NCBI GenBank assembly: GCA_009704515.1
Contig: WLDZ01000054.1
Span: 1-6,618 of the forward strand
Origin: Actinomycetota bacterium
GTDB taxonomy: Bacteria > Actinomycetota > Actinomycetes > Nanopelagicales > Nanopelagicaceae
Direction: 5' to 3'
Length of the DNA: 6,618 nt
Of the stretch, positions 1 through 5,677 are shown one piece after another; the stretch's first letter is position 1; each line of letters begins with the position of its first letter. The notes under the pieces are model-generated. The model did no database searches. It had not been told where the DNA came from and saw nothing but the letters and a program-made list of their open reading frames with translations. The position numbers and the translations under genes are program-made.

Positions 1-21
1 GGGCGTTTAGCGGCGCAAGAA

Positions 22-912
22 TTACTCTTCGATAAGAGCTGAAAGCGCACTTGAGATGTGCGGGTAATCCCACTCAAAACCAGCTTCACTCAAGACAGCA
101 GGAATCACTTTTTTAGAACCCCAAATCTCGCTGGAGAATCCACCGAGAGCAATCTTGAGAGCTATGGCAGGTGCTGGGAAAAGCGCTGGGCGATGCAGGG
201 CACGAGCTAACGCTGAGGTGAATTCTTGATTTGTGACAGGATTTGGGCCAGTGAGATTTACTGCTCCAGAGATTGGCTTTTCAAGTAAGAATGAAATTCC
301 GCGAATCAAGTCGTGCAAAGTAATCCAAGACCACCACTGCTTTCCATTTCCTAATTTTCCGCCAAGACCAAAACGAAAGAGTGGAAGCATCCGCCCCAAA
401 GCTCCACCTGTTGGATCAAGTACAAGTCCAGTACGTAGTTTTACGGTGCGAACACCTTGAGCTAAGTCGGCAGCGGCTTCCCATTCACGACATACAGCGG
501 CTAGGAAATCATCACCAACGCGATCACTTTCAACAACTGCCCGATTTCCTGATTCGCCATACCAACCGATTGCACTTGCAGAGATAAAGACCTGAGGAGC
601 AAGTTCGGTAACTGCATGAGCGATAGCGGTGGTTCCAAGCAATCTCGAATTCAAAATCTCGGCTTTATATTTCTTGCTCCAGCGCTTGTCGCCGACTCCG
701 ACTCCAGCTAAGTGGATGATTGCATCGACACCACGCAGCGGCTCAAGGTCAACAAATCCTGTTCGCGGATCCCACTGAACTTCATCAGGTGAGACAGGTG
801 CGCGGCGAACAAGGCGTTGGACTGTATGACCTTCGCTCTTGAGATAACCGACGAGAGCTGTTCCGATAAGGCCTGATGCGCCAGTTATCGCAATGCGTTG
901 TGGAGTGCTCAA
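22..912 (-). CDS. TIGR01777-family NAD(P)-dependent epimerase (SDR superfamily, DUF1731 C-terminus)
   Basis: This is a predicted cytoplasmic Rossmann-fold nucleotide-sugar-epimerase-like protein; the substrate is unknown for the family. From the chosen TTG start (296 aa, near the usual family length of about 300) the dinucleotide-binding motif GASGLIG lies at residues 11-17, right after an N-terminal beta strand. It is followed by an IIHLAG segment and a SASAIGWYG segment typical of this subgroup. The last 50 or so residues (SSEIWGSKKVIPAVLSEAGF and on) match the DUF1731 tail. The open frame extends upstream to another TTG at 954, inside the end of sucB. I prefer TTG 912 because it gives MSTPQRIAITG, the normal family N-terminus, and lies 4 nt after the sucB stop, which suits translational coupling. 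Neither start has a good Shine-Dalgarno sequence and there is no in-frame ATG near the conserved N-terminus. The family (E. coli YfcH, M. tuberculosis Rv2216) is known; the function and the exact start are unsettled. Confidence 0.9.
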   Translation of the reverse strand: MSTPQRIAITGASGLIGTALVGYLKSEGHTVQRLVRRAPVSPDEVQWDPRTGFVDLEPLRGVDAIIHLAGVGVGDKRWSKKYKAEILNSRLLGTTAIAHAVTELAPQVFISASAIGWYGESGNRAVVESDRVGDDFLAAVCREWEAAADLAQGVRTVKLRTGLVLDPTGGALGRMLPLFRFGLGGKLGNGKQWWSWITLHDLIRGISFLLEKPISGAVNLTGPNPVTNQEFTSALARALHRPALFPAPAIALKIALGGFSSEIWGSKKVIPAVLSEAGFEWDYPHISSALSALIEE

Positions 913-916
913 AGGA

Positions 917-2596
917 CTATAGACCCAAATCTGCTTCGAATGCTCCGCCTTCAAGGCGTTCTTTAAGAGTGACTAGGAAGCGGGCAGCATCTGCACCATC
1001 AACGATTCGGTGATCGTACGAAAGGCCAAGATAAACCATTGAACGAATCGCAATTGATTCGCCGCCATCATCACCTTTCACAACCATAGGGCGCTTTACT
1101 ACGGCGCCAAGTCCAAGAATGGCTACCTGTGGCTGATTGATAATCGGAGTATCAAAGAGAGCACCTCGTGAACCAGTGTTAGTCAAAGTAAATGTTCCGC
1201 CACCAAGTTCATCAGGAGTGACTTTGTTATCTCGTGTGCGCGCAGCGAGATCAGCAATCTTGCGAGCTACGCCACCCATATTGAGATCACCTGCATTATG
1301 AATCACTGGAACCAAGAGACCGCGCTCGGTATCGACTGCAACACCTAGGTGCTCAGCACCGTGATAGATAACTTGATCACCTTCGACAGAAGAGTTAAGA
1401 ACTGGGTGTTGCTTGAGTGCTTCACATGTTGCGACTGCAAAGAATGGCAAGAACGAGAGCTTGACACCTTCACGTGCTTCAAATGATGCCTTGGCGCGAT
1501 CACGCAAACGTGCAATCTTTGTGACATCAACTTCGATAACTGTCGTAAGTTGTGCCGATACTTGTAGAGATTCAACCATACGCGCAGCAATCACTTTGCG
1601 AAGTCGAGACATGGTTACGGTTGTTCCGCGAAGTGGTGAAGCTGCAACAACAGGTGCGCTCTTCGCAACTGATGGCGCAGAAGAAGCAACTGGGGCAGAT
1701 GCAGCAGGTGCGGAAGCTTTAGCAGGTGCTGCTGCCTCTACATCTTCACGACGAATACGGCCACCGACACCTGTACCCGAAACATTTGCGAGATTAACGC
1801 CAAGATCATTTGCGAGCTTGCGAACAATTGGAGTCACATAAGCGTCATTTGGTTGCGAGATCGGAGCAACTGGAGCTGGAGCAGCAACCACTGGAGCAGC
1901 AACCACTGGAGCAGCAACCACGGGTGCAGCAGCTACTGGAGCTGGAGCAACAGGAGCAGCAACTACGGGAGCGGCGACTGGGGAACCTGTTGAAGAACCA
2001 ATGAGTGCCAGACGAGCGCCAACAGCCACAGTTGTATCAACGGGAACATCAATTGCAAGAAGTGTTCCGGCTACAGGTGATGGAATCTCGGTATCGACTT
2101 TATCTGTAGAAACTTCTAGGAGCGCTTCATCGACTGCAACTGAATCACCAATGTTTTTGAGCCAACGAGTGACAGTGCCTTCACTGACCGATTCACCAAG
2201 CGCGGGCATAGTAATTACGGTGCCTGCAGATGGTGCAGCAGCAGATGGTGCAGCAGCAACTGGTGCTGCAACTACTGGAGGTGCAACTGGAGCAGCAACT
2301 ACTGGAGCTGGAGTAGCAACAGGAGCAGCGGCAACAGGAGTCGCAGCCGGAGCAACAGCGCCATCAGCGATGATTGCTAGCTCTGCACCAACGAGAACTG
2401 TTGTGTCAACTGCAACAACAATCTTCTGCAAAATTCCGGCAACAGGAGAAGGAATCTCGGTATCGACCTTATCTGTTGAGACTTCGAGGAGTGGTTCATC
2501 AACTGCAACATGATCACCCTCGGCTTTGAGCCAGCGAGTGACAGTTCCTTCGCTCACTGATTCTCCAAGAGCTGGCATGGTTACTGAAAATGTCAT
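917..2596 (-). CDS. sucB: Dihydrolipoamide acyltransferase, E2 of 2-oxoacid dehydrogenase (actinobacterial SucB/DlaT type)
   Basis: This is the core acyltransferase of a 2-oxoacid dehydrogenase complex: it passes the acyl group from E1 via its lipoyl arms to CoA. The 559-aa protein shows, in order, lipoyl domain 1 (about 1-79, lipoyl Lys43 in STDKVDTE), an Ala/Pro/Val linker, lipoyl domain 2 (about 126-202, Lys166 in the same motif), a second linker with PVVAA repeats, a peripheral-subunit-binding domain (about 253-287, [13 protein letters not shown] to [10 protein letters not shown]), a third linker, and the catalytic domain (about 325-559) with SYDHRIVDG, giving catalytic His529 and Asp533. 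The ATG is preceded by GAGGAGA with 6 nt spacing. It lies 45 nt after lpd, whose product is its E3 partner. Automated names usually say succinyltransferase, but the orthologue in Mycobacterium and Corynebacterium is the acetyltransferase shared by the pyruvate and 2-oxoglutarate complexes, so substrate assignment from the name alone is unsafe. Confidence 0.96.
   Translation of the reverse strand: MTFSVTMPALGESVSEGTVTRWLKAEGDHVAVDEPLLEVSTDKVDTEIPSPVAGILQKIVVAVDTTVLVGAELAIIADGAVAPAATPVAAAPVATPAPVVAAPVAPPVVAAPVAAAPSAAAPSAGTVITMPALGESVSEGTVTRWLKNIGDSVAVDEALLEVSTDKVDTEIPSPVAGTLLAIDVPVDTTVAVGARLALIGSSTGSPVAAPVVAAPVAPAPVAAAPVVAAPVVAAPVVAAPAPVAPISQPNDAYVTPIVRKLANDLGVNLANVSGTGVGGRIRREDVEAAAPAKASAPAASAPVASSAPSVAKSAPVVAASPLRGTTVTMSRLRKVIAARMVESLQVSAQLTTVIEVDVTKIARLRDRAKASFEAREGVKLSFLPFFAVATCEALKQHPVLNSSVEGDQVIYHGAEHLGVAVDTERGLLVPVIHNAGDLNMGGVARKIADLAARTRDNKVTPDELGGGTFTLTNTGSRGALFDTPIINQPQVAILGLGAVVKRPMVVKGDDGGESIAIRSMVYLGLSYDHRIVDGADAARFLVTLKERLEGGAFEADLGL
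1876..1935 (-). repeat. 15-bp minisatellite in the E2 linker
   Basis: On the plus strand the unit ctggagcagcaacca occurs three times without a mismatch at 1876-1890, 1891-1905 and 1906-1920, then once in degenerate form at 1921-1935. Read in the sucB frame it encodes the pentapeptide repeat AAPVV between lipoyl domain 2 and the subunit-binding domain. Changes in copy number would keep the frame and only alter the length of the flexible arm. Confidence 0.9.
1991..2596 (-). repeat. Internal duplication: two lipoyl domains in sucB
   Basis: Lipoyl domain 1 (about 2360-2596) and domain 2 (about 1991-2221) are copies offset by 369 nt (123 codons). Residues 7-24 and 130-147 are identical, as is the [17 protein letters not shown] stretch around each lipoyl lysine. 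At the DNA level ggaatctcggtatcgac is exactly repeated at 2082 and 2451, with synonymous differences nearby. The linker between them is Ala/Pro/Val-rich and codes for a flexible segment. Confidence 0.9.
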
Positions 2597-2603
2597 CTGA
2601 TTT

Positions 2604-2610
2604 TCTCCTC
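2604..2610 (-). promoter_or_regulatory. Ribosome binding site of sucB
   Basis: GAGGAGA on the minus strand lies 7 nt upstream of the ATG at 2596, measured from the end of the core AGGAG, and fixes that start. It sits in the 45-nt lpd-sucB spacer, which shows no hairpin followed by a T-run, so co-transcription with lpd is expected. Confidence 0.8.
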
Positions 2611-2641
2611 TGTAATCCTTCTCTTAATTATCCGTGTGATC

Positions 2642-4009
2642 TTAACCGTGGGCATGAAGAGGCTTGCCGGCCAAGGCCATGTGAGCCTCGCCCATCGCCT
2701 CAGACATTGTTGGGTGAGCATGGATGAGAGGCGCAACATCATCTGCTGTTGCCTCCCAGTTAAAGATTAGTTGAGCTTCGGCGAGAAGTTCGCCGACACG
2801 AGAGCCGACCATGTGAATACCTAGGACGGGACCATTTTTCTGAGCGACTAACTTGATTGACCCTGCAGTCTTTAGGATTTGCGCCTTGCCATTGCCAGCT
2901 AAGTTGTAGTCAACTTCAACGATGTCATAGCCGCGTTCCTTTGCGACCTTCGTTGAAAGTCCTACTGAGGCAACCTCAGGCTCTGAGTAAGTGACTCGAG
3001 GTACGCCGTCATAGTTAATTGGGCGAGGATTGAGTCCAGCAACGGTCTCGGCTACGAGAATTCCCTCTTGGAAACCAACGTGAGCTAATTGAAGAGTAGG
3101 AATGATGTCTCCAACTGCGAAAATTCCTGGAACATTTGTGCGGCAATGATCATCAACAAGGACATATCCACGATCCATTGCTACGCCAGCCTCTTGATAG
3201 CCGATGCCATCAGTTACTGGTCCACGACCGATTGAAACAAGCAGAATCTCAGCGGTGAACTCGCGCCCATCTTCTAGAGTGACCGTCACGCCGTCTGGGT
3301 TAACTCGATGAGATTTAAACTTAATTCCCAATTCGAAATTTATTCCACGCTTGCGATATGCGCGCTCTAATAACTTGCTTGAGGATTCATCCTCGAGCGG
3401 TACCAAGTGGTTGAGTCCCTCGATAATCGTGACATCTACGCCAAAAGATTTCCATACTGATGCAAACTCGCAACCGATAACACCGCCACCAAGAACAATT
3501 GCACTTTTTGGAATGTAATCCATCTTTGTTCCGTGGTCGGAAGTGATCACACGGACGCCATCGATATCGAGTCCAGGAATTGTCTTGGCATATGAACCTG
3601 TTGCAAGCACAATGTTCTTACCTGTGTATTGAACTCCGTTGACCTCAATCGTGTTCTGATTGACGAGCTTCCCGGTTCCTTCAATGTAGGTAACATTGCG
3701 AGACTTAATCAAACCCTGCAAACCCTTGTAGAGACCAGCGATAACGCCATCTTTGTAAGAATTAACACCAGCTATATCAATTGAATTGAGAGTCGCGTTG
3801 ACTCCGAAATGTGCGGCGTCGCGTGTGCTGTCAGCGACTTCACCAGCATGCAATAGCGCCTTCGTTGGGATACATCCCTTGTGAAGACAGGTGCCTCCGA
3901 CCTTATCCTGCTCGATGAGCCCTACTGATAGCCCCAGTTGAGCTCCGCGGAGAGCAGCTGCGTAACCGCCACTACCTCCACCGAGGATAAGTAGATCGAA
4001 GTTCGACAT
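2642..4009 (-). CDS. lpd: Dihydrolipoyl dehydrogenase (E3)
   Basis: This FAD- and NAD-dependent enzyme reoxidises dihydrolipoyl groups on E2 and on the glycine-cleavage H-protein, making NADH. At 455 aa it is close to the normal family length. The FAD-binding GGGSGG is at residues 10-15, the redox-active disulfide is Cys41/Cys46 in GGTCLHKGCIPTK, the NAD-binding GGGVIG is at 174-179, and the second FAD contact AVGD ends at Asp301. The C-terminal dimerisation domain has HAHPTMSE with the catalytic His432-Glu437 pair, so all key residues are present. The ATG is preceded by AGAAGGAG with 7 nt spacing, a strong ribosome binding site that fixes the start. It heads the lpd-sucB-epimerase group, separated from pepA by 119 nt that hold a candidate promoter. 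As it lies next to both sucB and gcvT, it may be the shared E3 for the whole cell, which is inference. Confidence 0.97.
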   Translation of the reverse strand: MSNFDLLILGGGSGGYAAALRGAQLGLSVGLIEQDKVGGTCLHKGCIPTKALLHAGEVADSTRDAAHFGVNATLNSIDIAGVNSYKDGVIAGLYKGLQGLIKSRNVTYIEGTGKLVNQNTIEVNGVQYTGKNIVLATGSYAKTIPGLDIDGVRVITSDHGTKMDYIPKSAIVLGGGVIGCEFASVWKSFGVDVTIIEGLNHLVPLEDESSSKLLERAYRKRGINFELGIKFKSHRVNPDGVTVTLEDGREFTAEILLVSIGRGPVTDGIGYQEAGVAMDRGYVLVDDHCRTNVPGIFAVGDIIPTLQLAHVGFQEGILVAETVAGLNPRPINYDGVPRVTYSEPEVASVGLSTKVAKERGYDIVEVDYNLAGNGKAQILKTAGSIKLVAQKNGPVLGIHMVGSRVGELLAEAQLIFNWEATADDVAPLIHAHPTMSEAMGEAHMALAGKPLHAHG

Positions 4010-4016
4010 TGCGCTA

Positions 4017-4024
4017 CTCCTTCT
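4017..4024 (-). promoter_or_regulatory. Ribosome binding site of lpd
   Basis: AGAAGGAG on the minus strand is followed by 7 nt and then the ATG at 4009. This is a near-ideal Shine-Dalgarno sequence and spacing and it fixes the lpd start, which also gives the normal E3 N-terminus with the FAD motif at residues 10-15. Confidence 0.8.
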
Positions 4025-4045
4025 TCAAATTAAATTGGTGCGGGC

Positions 4046-4074
4046 TCTATACCGGTCAGATCTTGATAGGTCAT
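4046..4074 (-). promoter_or_regulatory. Candidate promoter of lpd-sucB-epimerase
   Basis: On the minus strand ATGACC (4074-4069; 4 of 6 to the -35 consensus) is followed after 17 nt by TATAGA (4051-4046; 4 of 6 to the -10). Transcription would begin near 4039, a purine on that strand, giving a leader of about 30 nt with the AAGGAG ribosome site near its end. A moderate match, supported by its position in the longest non-coding gap and by the direct repeat laid over it. Confidence 0.4.
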
Positions 4075-4080
4075 ATCTTG
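4054..4080 (-). repeat. 12-bp direct repeat overlapping the lpd promoter, possible operator
   Basis: On the minus strand CAAGATATGACC (4080-4069) and CAAGATCTGACC (4065-4054) agree at 11 of 12 positions and are separated by TAT, giving a 15-nt period. The first copy ends in the proposed -35 hexamer and the second fills most of the spacer. A bound regulator here would control entry into lpd-sucB. No known operator was recognised; regulatory function is inferred from placement only. Confidence 0.5.
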
Positions 4081-4128
4081 CCAGCCTTAGGCGGAGATGA
4101 CTAACTCAGAGGTTTCGGGTGAGATTGT

Positions 4129-5625
4129 TCAATTTGCCGCATCTTCAGCCAGGGTCACCAAGGTTCGTAGGGCGATTCCTGTGCCTCCGACAGGGGTGTA
4201 GCCATGAGCCACCCCTTCGTTGTAGGCCGGGCCCGCGATATCGAGATGGAGCCATGGCATCTTCTCGGAGATGAATTCCTTAAGGAAGAGACCAGCGACC
4301 AACATGCCGCCCATTCGATCTCCGATATTGGCCATATCGGCCACGGGTGAATCTAGTGAAGCTCGTAGCTCTTGTGGCAGTGGCATAGGCCAGAAAGATT
4401 CTCCTGAGCGTTCGGCCATTTCTAAAAAGTGTTGCGAGAATTTTTCATTATTAGTCATCACTGCACTGGTTCGTTTTCCTAGCGCTACAACTTGAGCCCC
4501 AGTCAGAGTTGCAACATCGATGATCCCGTCGAGTTCGCCTTCTTCCTGTGCTCTGACAAGTGCATCGCCAAGAACGAGGCGACCTTCAGCATCAGGATTG
4601 AGAACTTCAATTGTTTTTCCACCATACATTGTGATGATATCTGATGGTCGAGTAGCGCTATCGCTAACCATGTTCTCTGCCAAAGGTGCCCAAGCATCAA
4701 TTGCCACAGGTAACTTCAGGACAGCAATTGCAATTGCTGCGCCGCAGACTGCAGCCGCGCCGCTCATATCAGATTTCATCGCCTCCATACCTTGCGCTGG
4801 CTTAAGCGCTAGTCCACCGGTATCAAAAGTAATTCCTTTGCCAACGAAGGCATATTTCTTTAGAGCTTTTGCGCCCTTTGGTGTGTAGCTAATGTGCACA
4901 AGTCTTGGGGGATTAGCAGAACCTTGCCCAACCGCGATGATGCCTCCATAGCCCTTGCTACGCAGTTGGCTTTCGTTGAGAACTGTAATTTTCAAACCTA
5001 GCGCAGCTCCGCCTGCTTCTTTTATCGCATCAGTAATAATTTTTGAGAATGAATCTGGTGTGAGATGGCTAGGGGGAGTATTGATGAGATCGCGGACAAG
5101 AGTTGTGTACTTGGAAATAGTTTGCGCGCTTTCAGCTAATTCTTTGGCATCCGCGCCCTTTATCTGAGAGCTGTGAACATTGATATTTTTCAGGGGACTC
5201 TTTTGGGCCGCCTTTGTGGAACTTCTAAATTGGTCGAACAAATAACTGCCGAGCGCAGCACCTTCAGCAATTGCCTTGACTGCACTGACATTTTTAGCTG
5301 GAAGTGAGAAAGTTGCGCTTGTATTGCCAGCTAGCGCACGAGCGGCAGCACCTGCTGCGCGGCGCAGCGTTTCATCGCTATAGACACTTGCTGCTTTTCC
5401 CAAACCTGTGACTGCAATCAATCGCGTTGAACTCCCTGGGACCAAGGTAACTTCATCTGATTTTCCGGTAGCCCCAAGGTCGTTAAGCGTGGAGATTAGA
5501 GATTTAGTATCTAAGGCAAGCTCACCTGACTCGAGTTGAAGTGCGCCTTTTCCAGATTTGGTTGCGACACCGATTACCAGGATCTCATCCTTGATAATTC
5601 CATCTGAAATCTTAATCGCACACAT
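4129..5625 (-). CDS. pepA: Leucyl aminopeptidase (M17 family)
   Basis: This is a cytoplasmic two-metal aminopeptidase that releases N-terminal residues from peptides; the family forms hexamers. The protein is 498 aa, normal for the family: a variable N-terminal macro-like domain (about 1-165) and a conserved catalytic domain (about 170-498). All expected metal and catalytic residues are visible: Lys263, Asp268 (GKGITFDTGG), Lys275, Asp286 (MKSDMSG), Asp345, Glu347 and Arg349. These sit at a constant offset of 7 from E. coli PepA. The signature normally read NTDAEGRL is here NPDAEGRL, with Pro344 in place of Thr; the ligands are not affected. The ATG is preceded by AGGGAG only 4 nt away. The gene is divergent from gcvT and upstream of lpd in the same direction, an arrangement similar to that of pepB and gcvT in mycobacteria. 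No signal peptide is seen. In E. coli PepA also binds DNA; nothing here shows that role. Confidence 0.96.
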   Translation of the reverse strand: MCAIKISDGIIKDEILVIGVATKSGKGALQLESGELALDTKSLISTLNDLGATGKSDEVTLVPGSSTRLIAVTGLGKAASVYSDETLRRAAGAAARALAGNTSATFSLPAKNVSAVKAIAEGAALGSYLFDQFRSSTKAAQKSPLKNINVHSSQIKGADAKELAESAQTISKYTTLVRDLINTPPSHLTPDSFSKIITDAIKEAGGAALGLKITVLNESQLRSKGYGGIIAVGQGSANPPRLVHISYTPKGAKALKKYAFVGKGITFDTGGLALKPAQGMEAMKSDMSGAAAVCGAAIAIAVLKLPVAIDAWAPLAENMVSDSATRPSDIITMYGGKTIEVLNPDAEGRLVLGDALVRAQEEGELDGIIDVATLTGAQVVALGKRTSAVMTNNEKFSQHFLEMAERSGESFWPMPLPQELRASLDSPVADMANIGDRMGGMLVAGLFLKEFISEKMPWLHLDIAGPAYNEGVAHGYTPVGGTGIALRTLVTLAEDAAN

Positions 5626-5629
5626 ATTG

Positions 5630-5635
5630 CTCCCT
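5630..5635 (-). promoter_or_regulatory. Ribosome binding site of pepA
   Basis: AGGGAG on the minus strand lies 4 nt before the ATG at 5625. The spacing is on the short side but the purine run is clear, and it supports this ATG as the start. The initial MCAIKIS is plausible for the variable N-terminal domain. Confidence 0.6.
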
Positions 5636-5656
5636 AATTTTCACCCTGACTTTACG

Positions 5657-5668
5657 GTGTAAGTGTAA
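5657..5668 (+). repeat. Tandem GTGTAA x2 in the divergent gcvT/pepA promoter region
   Basis: Two exact back-to-back copies of GTGTAA are followed by GT, so the motif GTAAGT also appears twice at 6-nt spacing. The repeat lies in the spacer of the pepA promoter and runs into the gcvT -10 element. It could be an operator half-site array or merely chance; the length is too small to decide. Confidence 0.4.
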
Positions 5669-5671
5669 GTT
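5666..5671 (+). promoter_or_regulatory. Candidate -10 element for leaderless gcvT
   Basis: TAAGTT fits the actinobacterial TANNNT -10 pattern and ends exactly 6 nt before the GTG start codon at 5678, the spacing expected when transcription begins at the first base of the start codon. No convincing -35 is seen at the matching distance. The last base is shared with the -35 of the opposing pepA promoter, so the two polymerases would compete for the same DNA. Confidence 0.45.
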
Positions 5672-5677
5672 GTCTAT

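Larger units (their letters stand above)
5649..5676 (-). promoter_or_regulatory. Candidate sigma70-type promoter of pepA
   Basis: Reading the minus strand, TAGACA (5676-5671) matches the -35 consensus at 5 of 6 positions, and TAAAGT (5654-5649) matches the -10 at 4 of 6, with a 16-nt spacer. The predicted start near 5642 would leave a leader of about 17 nt that contains the AGGGAG ribosome site. It is the only good pair in the 52-nt gap. Predicted by eye, not shown. Confidence 0.5.

Noticed and set aside
1413..1841. 142-codon plus-strand open frame opposite the E2 catalytic region
   Set aside because: Shadow of sucB: no ribosome site, low-complexity Ser/Arg/Ala composition and full overlap with a well-supported gene.
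1876..1935. CRISPR-like array
   Set aside because: The 15-bp units are contiguous with no spacers and are in frame in a coding linker.
2001..2513. 170-codon plus-strand open frame opposite the sucB lipoyl domains
   Set aside because: Its Ser/Thr/Ala/Gly-rich product is the antisense reading of the Ala/Pro/Val linkers and lipoyl repeats, whose codon bias suppresses stops on the other strand. It matches no family I know and the minus-strand gene is certain.
4081..4128. Possible terminator after pepA, including the palindrome gccttaggc
   Set aside because: The palindrome leaves a one-base loop, so it cannot form a hairpin as such, and no T-run follows on the minus strand. Read-through from pepA into lpd cannot be excluded.
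4520..4888. 122-codon plus-strand open frame inside pepA
   Set aside because: It lies opposite the most conserved part of the aminopeptidase and has no recognisable domain.
5626..5677. Glycine riboswitch upstream of gcvT
   Set aside because: Glycine riboswitches are common before gcv genes, but the whole gap is only 52 nt and the start looks leaderless, so there is no room for an aptamer.
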